The notes beneath the pieces were generated by a model. It saw only the letters and a program-made list of their open reading frames with translations, made no database searches and was not told where the DNA came from. A stretch of 64,000 bases of DNA from an uncultured Sphingorhabdus sp. (GTDB taxonomy: Bacteria > Pseudomonadota > Alphaproteobacteria > Sphingomonadales > Sphingomonadaceae): positions 558,001 to 622,000 of the forward strand of contig CALMYW010000394.1 in NCBI GenBank assembly GCA_937873665.1, written 5' to 3'. This document shows, piece by piece, positions 8,437-17,829 of this stretch. Made by a program: the position numbers and the translations under genes. Position 1 is the first letter of the stretch. The number at the start of each line of letters is the position of its first letter.

Positions 8437-9852
8437 ATGGCCATCGAAACGGCAATTGCCCTGAATCGCTTCGGGTTGGGTGCGCGGCCCGATGCCGCAC
8501 CGCTTGCCAACCCCAAACGCTGGTTGATCGACCAGATGGCGAAATTCGATCCCAGGCCCGCTGCCATTTCAGCTCTGCCGCCCCGAAGCGAATTGATTAC
8601 CGCCATCAAAGACCTGCGTATCGAAAATCGGGAACGCAAGGCTGCAAAGGCCGATGGTGCCGATGCAGCCGAACTGCAATTCAACGAATATCGCAAGGCG
8701 TTGCGCGATCAATATGTCGCGGCAGTTGATACCCGCCTCGGCGTCGCGCTCGCTTCGCGACAGGATTTTGCCGAACGACTGGTACATTTTTGGGCAAACC
8801 ATTTTGCGATTTCGATCGACAAGATTGTGACGGTCGGCCTTGCGGGCAATTTCGAGTTCGAAGCAATCCGACCGCATATTTTCAGCCGTTTTGCCGATCT
8901 ACTCAAAGCGGCAAGCTGGCATCCAGCAATGCTTCTATATCTCGATCAGGCGCAATCGATCGGACCCAACAGCGTGCTTGCACAACGTATCGGTTCGCGT
9001 CGCAAACGCGAAATTGGACTCAACGAAAATCTCGCTCGCGAAATTCTGGAACTCCATACACTGGGCGACAGAACCGCCTTTAGCCAAGCAGACGTCACCG
9101 AATTTGCCCGCGCTATGACGGGCCTCACGGTCGGCGGACTGGGTGAACGCCGATTGCAGCGCATTCTGGGCAGCGACACCAAACCGGGTGAAGGCATATT
9201 CGTCGACGCGCTGCACGAACCGGGAAAGCGCACGATTGTCGGGCGGAGCTATGCGCAAAATGGCGCCAAGGCGCTGGATGCCATCCTATCGGACCTTGCT
9301 ACCCACCCGGCAACGGCGCGGCATATCGCAACCAAACTGGCGCGTCATTTTGTCGCCGACGATCCGCCCCCTGCGCTGGTTCAAAGACTCGAAGCCAATT
9401 TCGTCGAAACAGGCGGTGATCTTGCCACGCTCTATCGCACCCTGATAGAAGCGCCCGAAAGCTGGGCCCAGACGGGGACCAAGTTCAAAACCCCATGGGA
9501 ATGGACGTTGTCATCGTTGCGGGCGCTTGGCGTTTTAGAAGTGCCCGGACGCGAGCGGGCCGCTGTCGCGTTGTTCAACCAGATGGGTCAACCCGTTTGG
9601 AAACCGGGCTCGCCCAAAGGCTATGGCGATATTGCAGCGGACTGGGCGGGACCTGCGGGGCTGATGCGAAGGGTCGAAACTGCAGGCCGTTTTGCCAAGC
9701 TCGCCGCCAACCGTGTCGATGCGCGCAAACTTGCCCCCAGCATCCTTCCCGGCACCCTTTCGCCAATGACCGCAGAGCATATTGCCCGCGCCGAAAGCCC
9801 CGAGCAGGGCCTCGCGCTGCTGCTCGTTTCCCCCGAGTTTCTTCGGAGATAA
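8437..9852 (+). CDS. DUF1800 family protein
   Basis: 471 residues, recognised as DUF1800 from the N terminus (ALNRFGLGARPD), the central HFWANHFAIS segment and LNENLAREILELHTLG. The biochemical function is unknown. It is almost always encoded next to a DUF1501 protein, as here (4 bp before the next start). No signal peptide is evident although its partner has one. An ATG preceded by GAGGAGGA supports the start at 8437. Confidence 0.92.
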   Translation: MAIETAIALNRFGLGARPDAAPLANPKRWLIDQMAKFDPRPAAISALPPRSELITAIKDLRIENRERKAAKADGADAAELQFNEYRKALRDQYVAAVDTRLGVALASRQDFAERLVHFWANHFAISIDKIVTVGLAGNFEFEAIRPHIFSRFADLLKAASWHPAMLLYLDQAQSIGPNSVLAQRIGSRRKREIGLNENLAREILELHTLGDRTAFSQADVTEFARAMTGLTVGGLGERRLQRILGSDTKPGEGIFVDALHEPGKRTIVGRSYAQNGAKALDAILSDLATHPATARHIATKLARHFVADDPPPALVQRLEANFVETGGDLATLYRTLIEAPESWAQTGTKFKTPWEWTLSSLRALGVLEVPGRERAAVALFNQMGQPVWKPGSPKGYGDIAADWAGPAGLMRRVETAGRFAKLAANRVDARKLAPSILPGTLSPMTAEHIARAESPEQGLALLLVSPEFLRR

Positions 9853-9856
9853 GCCC

Positions 9857-10981
9857 ATGATCTTCAATCGACGCCGCCTGATCCTTTCCGGGCTCGCATC
9901 TACTGGAGTTGCGATAGCTCCGCGCATGGCCTTTGCCGCAGCCGAAACCGACCGGCGCTTCATCTTCATCATCCAGCGCGGCGCCGCCGACGGACTTGCC
10001 ATCCTCGCGCCAACGGGTGATCCGGCGTTTGTTGGCGCTCGAGGTGAAATCGCAAGTGAGGCCACGACCGGGACAAAGCTCGACAGCTTGTTCACCTTGC
10101 ACCCGCAAATGACCACGAGCGCCGGGTTGTTCGCGCAGAAACAGGCGGCTTTCTATCATGCCATTGCCTCTGGCTATCGTGAGCGTTCGCATTTCGACGG
10201 GCAGAACATGCTGGAGACTGCAGGAACCCGGCCCTATGGCCGCGACGATGGCTGGCTGAACCGCTTGTTAAGCCTGCTGCCAAAAGGCGAGAGCAAGGCG
10301 ATTGCCGTTGCTAATGCCATTCCGCTCGCATTACGCGGACCTTACACCGTCAGCAGCTACGCCCCCTCACGCCTGCCCGATGCCGATACCGCGCTGATGG
10401 AACGGGTAGCGATGCTCTATGCCGAGGACGCCCAGCTCGCGCCGCTTTGGCAAAGCGCAACAGCGACAGAAGCTATGGCGGGCAGCATAGACTCGGGCGC
10501 CGGTCGTGGCGGCAATGTCGCAGGAAAGCTCGTCGCCAGCCTGATGGCCGGGGCCGACGGCGCGCGTGTTGCAATGGTCGAGACAACAGGATGGGACACA
10601 CATTTCAATCAGGAAGGGCGTTTGGGCACCGTGCTGAAAGGTGTCGATGAGATGATCGACACTATGCGCAAAGAAATGGGACCCGCATGGTCCAAAACGC
10701 TGATATTGGTCGCCACCGAATTTGGCCGCACCGTGCATGTGAACGGCACGCGCGGCACCGATCACGGCACGGCATCTGCAGCAATGCTGTTCGGTGGTGG
10801 CCTAACCAACGGCGGAAAGATAGTCAGCGACTGGCCGGGCCTTGCAACAAACCAGCTTTACGAAGGCCGCGACCTCAAGCCGACGATGCGCTTCGAGATG
10901 GTGGTCGTGGCTGCCCTTTCGGCGCATTATGGCATTGACGCCGAAAGGTTGCGACGAACTGTCTTTCCGGATTTTGCCTGA
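9857..10981 (+). CDS. DUF1501 family exported protein
   Basis: 374 residues from the ATG at 9857. The N terminus NRRRLILSGLASTGVAIAP followed by AFAAAE looks like a Tat-type signal peptide. The body carries DUF1501/sulfatase-like features: HFDGQNMLE, GWDTHFNQ, and the C-terminal ATEFGRTVHVNGTRGTDHGT. The family shares the alkaline phosphatase fold, but its activity is not established. It follows the DUF1800 gene with a 4-bp gap, and the two probably act together in the envelope. Confidence 0.92.
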   Translation: MIFNRRRLILSGLASTGVAIAPRMAFAAAETDRRFIFIIQRGAADGLAILAPTGDPAFVGARGEIASEATTGTKLDSLFTLHPQMTTSAGLFAQKQAAFYHAIASGYRERSHFDGQNMLETAGTRPYGRDDGWLNRLLSLLPKGESKAIAVANAIPLALRGPYTVSSYAPSRLPDADTALMERVAMLYAEDAQLAPLWQSATATEAMAGSIDSGAGRGGNVAGKLVASLMAGADGARVAMVETTGWDTHFNQEGRLGTVLKGVDEMIDTMRKEMGPAWSKTLILVATEFGRTVHVNGTRGTDHGTASAAMLFGGGLTNGGKIVSDWPGLATNQLYEGRDLKPTMRFEMVVVAALSAHYGIDAERLRRTVFPDFA

Positions 10982-11031
10982 AAAGTACCGGTGTCTTAAC
11001 AGTATTGACTAGCCGCACACATTCAATCACC

Positions 11032-11053
11032 GTATTAATACGCTAATACGGAG
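11032..11053. promoter_or_regulatory. nested palindrome before the protease gene
   Basis: CGTATTAATACG is a perfect 12-bp palindrome, and it overlaps a second inverted repeat CCGTATT...AATACGG. The structure ends 10 bp before the TTG start at 11063, so it could be an operator or a leader hairpin covering the ribosome-binding site (GGAGTAAC). Confidence 0.4.
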
Positions 11054-11062
11054 TAACCTGTT

Positions 11063-11965
11063 TTGTCCAAGTCCCCGAAGAAAATCCTTTTGCTGGCAAC
11101 CAGCCTGTTCGCAGCGGCCACAACAACAACCGCTTGCGCGCATACCACTGTCAAAGATGCTGATGTCTGTCGCGCCGATGCCGATGTCGACTCTCTATTC
11201 CGCGTACCCTTTCGAGTGGTCGATGGGCGCATCTACGTCGATGTCATGGTCAACGATAAAGGGCCTTTCGCATTTGCAATCGACACCGGTGCCAGCGGAC
11301 TGGGTCGCTCGGATGCCAGCCTGACAAAAGCCCTAACGCTGCCCATCACCAATGGCGGCCTAACGAGCGACGGTGTTGCGACGGCCAGCGTCGATATGAC
11401 CCGCTTCGAATCTCTCGAAATCGGCGGATATCGGAGAGAAAATATAGAAGTCATCACCCGCGACTATAGCAGTCGCCTTTCAGCGGAAGCCGCGATATCG
11501 GGTATTATCGGTCGAGACTTTTTCGCTGATGGCGTGCTGATAATCGATTATCCGACCCGCACTTTATCTTTCAACCGCTCACTCGAACTACCGGCAGACG
11601 ACGCACAGGTCGTCACCTATGAACGTCCATTTCGCATCCCCGTATCGATCGGCAATGTCGAAACCGAAGGGCAAATGGATACGGGTGCCAATGTTGAATT
11701 TATAATGCCAAAATCACTTTTCGACAAAATCGGCGGTGGACCGTTGCAGGCCGCCGGAGATGCGACATTGACCAATACCAGCCTCGAAACACAGACCGCG
11801 CTGGTGCCTGGCCCATTCCGTTTCGGCGGCGCCGAATTTACCAACATCAATGTTCGCGTTTCTGAGCGCTTCCCCGAACTTATGGTCGGTGCCCGTGTAC
11901 TGCAACACCACAAAATCCTGATCGACCAACGATCAAAACGGATCGCTGTCTGTAGACCGGACTAA
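11063..11965 (+). CDS. retropepsin-like aspartic protease, exported
   Basis: 300 residues with two aspartyl protease half-sites: AIDTGASG (about residue 73) and QMDTGANVE (about residue 205), so both lobes are on one chain. The N terminus is a signal peptide ending near ACAH, possibly a weak lipobox. The family cleaves periplasmic or secreted proteins, and the target is unknown. The start is TTG at 11063 with a GGAGTAAC ribosome-binding site. The gene overlaps the convergent MpaB gene by 4 bp. Confidence 0.85.
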   Translation: MSKSPKKILLLATSLFAAATTTTACAHTTVKDADVCRADADVDSLFRVPFRVVDGRIYVDVMVNDKGPFAFAIDTGASGLGRSDASLTKALTLPITNGGLTSDGVATASVDMTRFESLEIGGYRRENIEVITRDYSSRLSAEAAISGIIGRDFFADGVLIIDYPTRTLSFNRSLELPADDAQVVTYERPFRIPVSIGNVETEGQMDTGANVEFIMPKSLFDKIGGGPLQAAGDATLTNTSLETQTALVPGPFRFGGAEFTNINVRVSERFPELMVGARVLQHHKILIDQRSKRIAVCRPD

Positions 11966-12870
11966 GCGGCGGCCAACTCAGTGGCCCTTAGCAACCGCTG
12001 CTGCTCGGCGGAGCGCAAATAAAGAAAGTTGCTTGGCAACCCCAAACGCACACAGGCCTTTGCGGGCGGGGATTCAGGATCATGCTTGCGCTCCGCTGCG
12101 CGCGCTACCAGCTTGATGGCGATGCGGTCGGCAAAGGTGAGATCATATTCACGGCCCAATTCCAGCCGATCGCGCACCAGCGGTGGCAGGATCGAGACAG
12201 CAGCGCGCGCCAGTGCCCGGTGCAGGAAGCGTGGTATTTGCGGCGCGGCCTTACCCGACTGGATGATATCGAGAAACTCTGTGTTGATGGGATGCGGTTC
12301 GAACCGTCGGGCCAGCTTTTCCATCATGGCGAAGAAATCGGCACGGCTGTTCACCTTGTTCTGTACACCGTAGAGTTCGGCAACAGCTGTTCCTTCGCGG
12401 TAGAAGCGTTCCTGATCCTCGACCGACAAAGGCGCAACAAAGCGGTCGTAAGCAGTCAGGAAGCCATAGCCTGCGGTTGCGCTGACCCAATCGAGCAGCT
12501 CTGGATCCTTCGCCGAATAGGCGATGCCGCCGGGCGTTTCACCCTGCACCTTGGCGTGCATGCGGTTGACCCCTTCGATCACGCGGCGGGCGGCAGCCTG
12601 AGGCCCATAAACACCGATCATCGCGGCATAGCCGGTGCGCTCGGATCGGCCGATGGGATCGACCTTGTAGATCGAATGGTCCCACACGCCCGAACGGATG
12701 CGCGGATCGGCAAATTCCAGAAGCACGGCAGCGACCCCGCCAATGCCCAGCGCAATCTGGTTCTTGTACACCCGCCACGCAACCGAATCTGGCCCCAAAA
12801 AGGCAGGCGCGCCAGCGGGCTCGCTGTAATCGAAGGGCGGTAAAGGCTTGCGGATCGGTGCGTTCATCAT
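11962..12870 (-). CDS. MpaB-type oxygenase (DUF2236)
   Basis: 302 residues recognised as DUF2236 from GPDSVAWRVY, a glycine-rich helix GGVAAVLLEFADPRIRSGVWDHS, GVNRMHAKVQG and LDWVSATAGYGF. Family members include the latex-clearing protein Lcp and MpaB and are thought to be heme-binding oxygenases; conserved His residues are present. The substrate is unknown. Start: ATG at 12870 or 12867; GGAAGG lies upstream, and the longer TTG (12873) is less likely. A palindrome in its promoter (12895-12912) suggests regulation. Confidence 0.85.
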   Translation of the reverse strand: MMNAPIRKPLPPFDYSEPAGAPAFLGPDSVAWRVYKNQIALGIGGVAAVLLEFADPRIRSGVWDHSIYKVDPIGRSERTGYAAMIGVYGPQAAARRVIEGVNRMHAKVQGETPGGIAYSAKDPELLDWVSATAGYGFLTAYDRFVAPLSVEDQERFYREGTAVAELYGVQNKVNSRADFFAMMEKLARRFEPHPINTEFLDIIQSGKAAPQIPRFLHRALARAAVSILPPLVRDRLELGREYDLTFADRIAIKLVARAAERKHDPESPPAKACVRLGLPSNFLYLRSAEQQRLLRATELAAA

Positions 12871-12894
12871 CAATCCTTCCTCGGGATCAGTTGA

Positions 12895-12912
12895 TTTAAT
12901 CGCGTGATTAAA
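12895..12912. promoter_or_regulatory. inverted repeat in the MpaB promoter
   Basis: TTTAATC-GCGT-GATTAAA, perfect 7-bp arms, lies 25 bp upstream of the MpaB start, between the two minus-strand genes. It has the form of a TetR-type operator. No regulator is encoded next to it. Confidence 0.45.
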
Positions 12913-12921
12913 CGCAGCCTG

Positions 12922-14061
12922 TCAAGCTTCAATCCCGTAAGCTGTTCGTTCCAGCGCGCCAAAGAAACCCAAGGCGCCTGCATCGCCAAAGGGCGCGAGC
13001 TGGCTCATCATCACCCCGCCAACGCCATTAGCGGGATCGATCCAATAATAGCTGTTAAAGATACCAGCCCAGGCCAAGCTGCCGGGCGCGCGACCATTGG
13101 GGCCCTGCTCCGGATTGATTAGAAAGCCGAGGCCCCAGCCGGTGTGCTGGTCGGGGAACGTGTCATAGGGTTGGGCGAGATCGGGCATCGCTGAACCCAT
13201 AAAGCCAGCCCGCAGCGGCGCGACTTGGTTGCGCGCCATTTCAGCGACCGTTGCTTCTGCCAGCACACGATGTCCGTCTAACTCGCCACCGCGCAGCATC
13301 ATGCGCACGAAGCGGCCATAATCATGCGCGGTCGACGACAGCCCGCCGCCGCCCGCATCGAACTCGCCACCGCCAAGGAACATCGGCTGGATGGCGAGAT
13401 CGCCCTCCGGTGTGCGGGCATGCACCTTGGCTGCATCGTCGGGAAGTGCATCGAGAAATGCGGTCGATGACATGCCGAGTGGATCAAGCAGGTTGGATTG
13501 CAGATACTGACCGAGCCGCTTGCCCGATGCAGCCTCTACCGCCAGCCCGACCCAGTCAGTTGCAACGCTATATTCCCAATTCTCTCCCGGATCGAACAGC
13601 AGCGGCATCTGGATAGATGCCAGCGAGCCCGGTGCCGGCATTCCGGTCGCGGCGAAATAGCGCAGCACTTCCGGGCGGATGAAGAAATAGCCGAGCCCCG
13701 CCGTGTGCGTCAGCAAATGGCGGAGCGTGATCGGGCGCGATGCAGGGCGCAATTGCGGTTCTCCGCTGTCGGAAAAGCCGGTGAGCACTTGCGGATCCGC
13801 CAATTGCGGGAGCAGGTCGCCAATGGGTGCATCCAGATCGAGTGCGCCGCTTTCCACCAGTTGCATTGCACCGGCCGACACGATTGCCTTGGTCATTGAC
13901 GCTATCTGGAAGATCGTGTCGATTTCCATTGCCGCTCCAGTCGTCGCATCGGCATGGCCGAACGCCTCGACAAGGCGAACGCCGTCGCGGTCCGCGATTA
14001 ACGCCACCGCTCCGGGCAATCCGGATTCGGCAAAAGCCTTCTCAAGTACTTGTCTGCTCAT
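12922..14061 (-). CDS. serine hydrolase (class C beta-lactamase / S12 family)
   Basis: 379 residues from the ATG at 14061, which has a GGGGAG ribosome-binding site. The catalytic SxxK motif is SMTK in FQIASMTKAIV (about residue 69-72), and the second motif is YSV in WEYSVATDW. The C-terminal GWGLGFLI segment matches the family. Such proteins include esterases and DD-peptidases; this one is more likely an esterase than a true beta-lactamase because a KTG box is not evident. It follows xth by 25 bp. Confidence 0.87.
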   Translation of the reverse strand: MSRQVLEKAFAESGLPGAVALIADRDGVRLVEAFGHADATTGAAMEIDTIFQIASMTKAIVSAGAMQLVESGALDLDAPIGDLLPQLADPQVLTGFSDSGEPQLRPASRPITLRHLLTHTAGLGYFFIRPEVLRYFAATGMPAPGSLASIQMPLLFDPGENWEYSVATDWVGLAVEAASGKRLGQYLQSNLLDPLGMSSTAFLDALPDDAAKVHARTPEGDLAIQPMFLGGGEFDAGGGGLSSTAHDYGRFVRMMLRGGELDGHRVLAEATVAEMARNQVAPLRAGFMGSAMPDLAQPYDTFPDQHTGWGLGFLINPEQGPNGRAPGSLAWAGIFNSYYWIDPANGVGGVMMSQLAPFGDAGALGFFGALERTAYGIEA

Positions 14062-14086
14062 AGACACTCCCCTCCCCTGTTCTGTT

Positions 14087-14860
14087 TCAGTCACCCAACT
14101 CAATCCATGTCGGGGCATGGTCACTCGCTTTCTCGCGACCTCTATGGTCCTTGTCGACGCCGCAAGCACGCAGTCGATCCGCCGCGACCGGGCTGAGCAA
14201 TAGATGGTCGATACGAAAACCATGGTCTTGCTGCCAGGCGCCTGCCTGATAGTCCCAATAGGTCCACACCCGCCCTTGCGGAAAATGCGTGGCCAGAGCG
14301 TCGGTCCAGCCATCGGCGAGCAAAGTGCGATAGGCGGCGATGCTTTCCGGCTGACGCAGCGCATCGTCGAGAAGCGCCTTGGTCGACCAGATGTCATGAT
14401 CGTGCGGGATGACGTTATAATCACCCGCGAGCACCACCGGCAGTTCAAGCACCGCCAATTCCGCTGCACGCGCACGCAGGCGCTGCATCCATTTCAGCTT
14501 GTAATCGAACTTAGGCCCCGGCTGGGGATTGCCGTTGGGCAGGTAGATGCTGGCGATACGAACGCCATGCACTTCCGCCTCCAGATAGCGCGACTGTTCA
14601 TCCTCCGGATCGCCCGCCAAACCGCGCCGGGTTTCGACCGGTTGGGCGTCGCGTGCGAGGATGGCCACACCGTTGAAGCTTTTCTGCCCGTGCCAGATCG
14701 CGCCATAACCAAGACGTTCAAACTCAGCGACAGGGAAGCCTTCGTCCTGCGTTTTGATTTCCTGCAGGCAGGCTATGTCGGGCCGGGTTTCGTCGAGCCA
14801 TTCGAGCAGACGCGGCAGACGCGCTTTGATGCCGTTGATATTATATGTAGCGATACGCAT
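14087..14860 (-). CDS. xth: exodeoxyribonuclease III
   Basis: 257 residues, usual length. Metal and catalytic motifs: TYNINGIKARL (N7), LQEIK (Glu34), the LAGDYNV motif near residue 151, and the terminal SDHAPTW. It removes nucleotides from 3' ends and cuts at abasic sites in base excision repair. It is downstream of erpA (about 30 bp) and upstream of the serine hydrolase in one direction. Confidence 0.93.
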   Translation of the reverse strand: MRIATYNINGIKARLPRLLEWLDETRPDIACLQEIKTQDEGFPVAEFERLGYGAIWHGQKSFNGVAILARDAQPVETRRGLAGDPEDEQSRYLEAEVHGVRIASIYLPNGNPQPGPKFDYKLKWMQRLRARAAELAVLELPVVLAGDYNVIPHDHDIWSTKALLDDALRQPESIAAYRTLLADGWTDALATHFPQGRVWTYWDYQAGAWQQDHGFRIDHLLLSPVAADRLRACGVDKDHRGREKASDHAPTWIELGD

Positions 14861-14891
14861 GTTGCGACCCTAGCGAGGGGTCAGCCGCTCA

Positions 14892-15221
14892 TCAAACCGA
14901 AAAGCTGGAACCGCAACCGCAGCCCGACTGGGCATTGGGATTGGTGACCTGAAAGCTTTTGCCACCAAGCGATTCAACAAAATCGACTGCCGAGCCACGC
15001 ACCAGATCAAGACTGACCGAATCGACAACCAGTTTTGCCTCACCCGATTCGGCGATGACATCATCGGCTTCGACCGCATCGGCCAGACCGAAACGGTATT
15101 GGAATCCTGAACAGCCGCCACCTTCAACCGATAGGCGCAGCAAAGGCGCCTTACCGAGCTTATGCGCGATTTCCGCTACGCGTTTCGCGGCATTTGGCAA
15201 AAGCTGGATGTCGGGAGACAT
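14892..15221 (-). CDS. erpA: iron-sulfur cluster insertion protein ErpA/IscA-type
   Basis: 109 residues of the HesB/IscA A-type carrier family. The three cluster-binding cysteines are C37 (GGGCSGF), C101 and C103 (SGCGCGSSF). It delivers Fe-S clusters to apoproteins. An AGGAC ribosome-binding site sits 7 nt before the ATG at 15221, so I prefer this over the ATG two codons upstream (15227). erpA is the closest symbol but iscA or sufA cannot be excluded from sequence alone. Confidence 0.88.
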   Translation of the reverse strand: MSPDIQLLPNAAKRVAEIAHKLGKAPLLRLSVEGGGCSGFQYRFGLADAVEADDVIAESGEAKLVVDSVSLDLVRGSAVDFVESLGGKSFQVTNPNAQSGCGCGSSFSV

Positions 15222-15331
15222 GGTCATGTCCTATATGTAGGGACAAACAAAAAGGGCGGCAAGGTGTCTCCACGATGCCAGCCCCAGATTACACCCTCTC
15301 CCAAAGGTGATGCGTTTACGGTCGGTAGTGC

Positions 15332-16048
15332 TTATTCAGCTGGACCGCCCATAGATTTGGTATCAGCATCCTTGGATGCAATCAAGATATTTGACACTTT
15401 TGTTGCACTCTCAAGGAAGCTGGTCGGATTGACCGGCTCGCCAGCGATGCGGACTTCATAATGCAGGTGGCTACCGGTCGAACGGCCGGTCGAACCCATG
15501 AAACCAATGATGTCGCCCTTGCGGACACGCTGGCCCGAATAGACGTTCATTGCTGAAAGATGGCCATAGCGGGTCTGGATGGCATTGCCATGTTCGATTT
15601 CGACATATTTGCCATAGCCGGAAACCCATTGTGCGCGGCCGATGATACCATCGGCGGTTGCGTAGATCGGCGTACCGATGGGGCCTGCAATGTCGAGACC
15701 TTTGTGATTCTTGCGGCGACCCTGAAAGGGATCGGTGCGATAGCCATATTGGCTGGTCATGCGCATCGATTCGACGGGGTTGATTGACGGAACGGCAACC
15801 TGAGATTTGCGCGCGGATCCACTCACCTGGCCCCAGCCATCGTGAAGAGCGCGGAATTCGGGATCGGAAACGCCGAGTGCAGTCTTGTTCGAAGCGACAT
15901 CTTCCGGCTTTACGCGGAAAGCGTCAGACGCAGCGGCGGCGGAATTGGCAAGTGCAGGTGTAGCAACCGAAGCCGAAGCGACGAGGCTAGCTGCAAGTAA
16001 CACTTTTCCCATCAGTGATTGGCCCGAAGCCAAAACGCTGTGTACCAT
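15332..16048 (-). CDS. M23 family metallopeptidase
   Basis: 238 residues: signal peptide (about 12-35, ending ATPALA), a short linker, then the M23/LytM domain with zinc motifs HKGLD (about 115), YGHLS, and HLHYEV near residue 195. The likely substrate is peptidoglycan, and the protein is periplasmic. Some LytM relatives only activate amidases, but the key His and Asp residues are present here. A second in-frame ATG at 16012 (MGKVLLAAS) would also give a good signal peptide. Confidence 0.9.
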   Translation of the reverse strand: MVHSVLASGQSLMGKVLLAASLVASASVATPALANSAAAASDAFRVKPEDVASNKTALGVSDPEFRALHDGWGQVSGSARKSQVAVPSINPVESMRMTSQYGYRTDPFQGRRKNHKGLDIAGPIGTPIYATADGIIGRAQWVSGYGKYVEIEHGNAIQTRYGHLSAMNVYSGQRVRKGDIIGFMGSTGRSTGSHLHYEVRIAGEPVNPTSFLESATKVSNILIASKDADTKSMGGPAE

Positions 16049-16158
16049 GTGTAATTACGACCCTTTGTTGCAATCCCGCATTTGCGTACGGGACTGATCC
16101 CCAAATTTGCGGCAATTATTTGCCTACCCCTTATGTGCCATTGGGTCTGGCTGGGCCG

Positions 16159-16956
16159 TCAGGACAATGCAACCTGCATGTAATAATCCCGCGTTAAACC
16201 GGCCTTCGAACGCGCCGAGTCGTTGAACGGAGGCTTAACAGCCCCCCGGAAGTGGCGGTTTACCAGCACTTTCCAGTAAGACTTTGGTAATAGTTCGGCA
16301 TCGCGACATCCCGATTCAAACCATTTCGTTCCCGCCGAAACATGGCGGATTTCGTCGGTAAAAATGCGCTGGAGGATGCGTGCCGAGGCCGAATCGCCCT
16401 GCGCCTCGAATCGCTCCACTGTCGCTGGCGTCACGTCGAGACCACGGGCTTCGAGCACCATCGGGACGATGGCCAAGCGCGCCAGCGCATCGTCGCGTGT
16501 CGCGTAAGCCGCCTCCCAAAGCCCATCATGCGCGGGCATCGCGCCATAGTGACTGCCGAGTTGTTTGAGCCGCCGGTCGAGCAATGCGAAGTGCATCGCC
16601 TCGTCAGCCCCCACACGCAGCCAATCATCGGCAAATTCGCGCGGGAATTGCCCACCGAACCGCCCCAGCAGATCGAAAGCAAGATCAATCGCGACAAATT
16701 CGATATGCGCCAGTGCATGCAACATGGCGATCCGCGCTCGCTCGGATCCGGCCCTGCGGCGCTTTGGCATGAAACGTGGGGCCAGCAGTTCGGGATGATC
16801 GGGTCGTGCCGGATAATCTGGCATTTGGGTGTCGAAACTATGTTCCAGCCGACCCAGCCGCCAATCGCGAGCAACCGCCCGTGCCCGCATCAGCTTCGCC
16901 TGCGGGTCGGCGGTTTCGAGCACCGATTTGCACGCTTCACCCAGCGTCAGAACCAT
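16159..16956 (-). CDS. DUF455 ferritin-like protein
   Basis: 265 residues from the ATG at 16956. Helical bundle with ferritin-like metal motifs: HIEFVAIDL, DEAMHFALL and DEIRHVSAG. These fit a di-iron carboxylate site, but the function of the family is not known. The start overlaps the end of the upstream TauE gene by 10 bp, so they are translationally coupled; the frame stays open upstream but that would run through the TauE sequence. Confidence 0.88.
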   Translation of the reverse strand: MVLTLGEACKSVLETADPQAKLMRARAVARDWRLGRLEHSFDTQMPDYPARPDHPELLAPRFMPKRRRAGSERARIAMLHALAHIEFVAIDLAFDLLGRFGGQFPREFADDWLRVGADEAMHFALLDRRLKQLGSHYGAMPAHDGLWEAAYATRDDALARLAIVPMVLEARGLDVTPATVERFEAQGDSASARILQRIFTDEIRHVSAGTKWFESGCRDAELLPKSYWKVLVNRHFRGAVKPPFNDSARSKAGLTRDYYMQVALS

Positions 16957-17693
16957 AAATTCCAAGCCTTCCAGAGATAGAAGACGCCAATGGCAGTGAC
17001 GATCCATGCCGTCCAGCGCTTGAAATTGGCGTCGCTCAACCGATCGAGCACCCAACCGCCCGCAGTTGTGCCCAGCATTGATGCCGGGATCGCCAAAGCA
17101 AACACCCACCAAGGCGGCACCCCTCTGCTGCCGGCAGCCAGCAATGGTGCGCCATAGACAATGATCTTCGCCAAGTGGCTGAACACCTGCGTTGCCGCCT
17201 TGGTCGCGACGATCTGGTGGCGGTTCAACGCGGTTCGCACAAAAAAGATATCGAGCAACGGCCCAGCCACACCCGCGCTCAGGTTCAATGCAGTCACCAG
17301 AAACCCTGACATCAGCGCGTGCGGCGTTTTGGAGGCATCAAGCTGCAACCAGCCTTTGGGCAGCCACACCAGCATAGGTACGAGCCCAAGCAACAGAAAC
17401 AGGACGGGCTTTGAAGGCATGAAGCCGATGGCCAGCACCACACCCGCCGCAACCGCAGACGCGAGCGCATAGTTCCATAGGATTGGCCAGGCGATGTGCT
17501 CGCGGTGCAGCACCGCGCGCCAGCCATTGGCGACAAGCTGCAGCAATCCGTGGGTCACGAATGCCGCCGACACCGGCAAGACAAGCGCCAGCGCACCCAT
17601 CAGCACCAACCCGCCAGCCATCCCGAAAATGCCCGATAGCAGGGCTGTCAGGAAAGCTGTGATGACGAGGAAGAGGGCAATGGGTGTGGTCAT
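16947..17693 (-). CDS. TauE/SafE-family membrane transporter
   Basis: 248 residues with about eight hydrophobic helices. The glycine-rich repeats SGIFGMAGGLVLMGALAL at the N terminus and SAGVAGPLLDI in the second half are typical of the family, which exports sulfite, sulfonates or other organic anions. The substrate is not predictable. It is the first gene of a two-gene unit with the DUF455 protein. Confidence 0.9.
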   Translation of the reverse strand: MTTPIALFLVITAFLTALLSGIFGMAGGLVLMGALALVLPVSAAFVTHGLLQLVANGWRAVLHREHIAWPILWNYALASAVAAGVVLAIGFMPSKPVLFLLLGLVPMLVWLPKGWLQLDASKTPHALMSGFLVTALNLSAGVAGPLLDIFFVRTALNRHQIVATKAATQVFSHLAKIIVYGAPLLAAGSRGVPPWWVFALAIPASMLGTTAGGWVLDRLSDANFKRWTAWIVTAIGVFYLWKAWNLWF

Positions 17694-17722
17694 AAAACAT
17701 TAGTCTGTATTACAAACAATGT

Positions 17723-17813
17723 GTCACCCCCGACTGATCGGGGGTCCATGGTCTGAATTGTCGGTATAAACCGCATCAGCGGACCATGGATTCCCGCTTT
17801 CGCGGGAATGACA
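17723..17813. repeat. dispersed palindromic repeat, copy 1
   Basis: Two hairpins in one element: GTCAC then CCCCCGA/TCGGGGG (17727-17744), a spacer with GGGGTCCATGG, then ACCATGGATTCCCGC/GCGGGAATGAC (17783-17812). The outer ends are mutually complementary, so the whole may fold as a long stem. A second copy lies at 57436-57519. It is between the convergent-free ends of the TauE promoter and the bcp terminator region. Confidence 0.75.
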
Positions 17814-17829
17814 GTTATTGGAAATCGAC

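Noticed and set aside
12082..12843. 253-codon open frame on the + strand
   Set aside because: Antisense to the MpaB gene, whose family match is clear.
14062..14475. N-terminal extension of the serine hydrolase by 138 codons
   Set aside because: It overlaps xth in another frame and looks non-coding; the ATG at 14061 has a strong ribosome-binding site.
17723..17813. Palindromic repeat as part of a CRISPR array
   Set aside because: Only two hairpins without regular spacers, and no cas genes.
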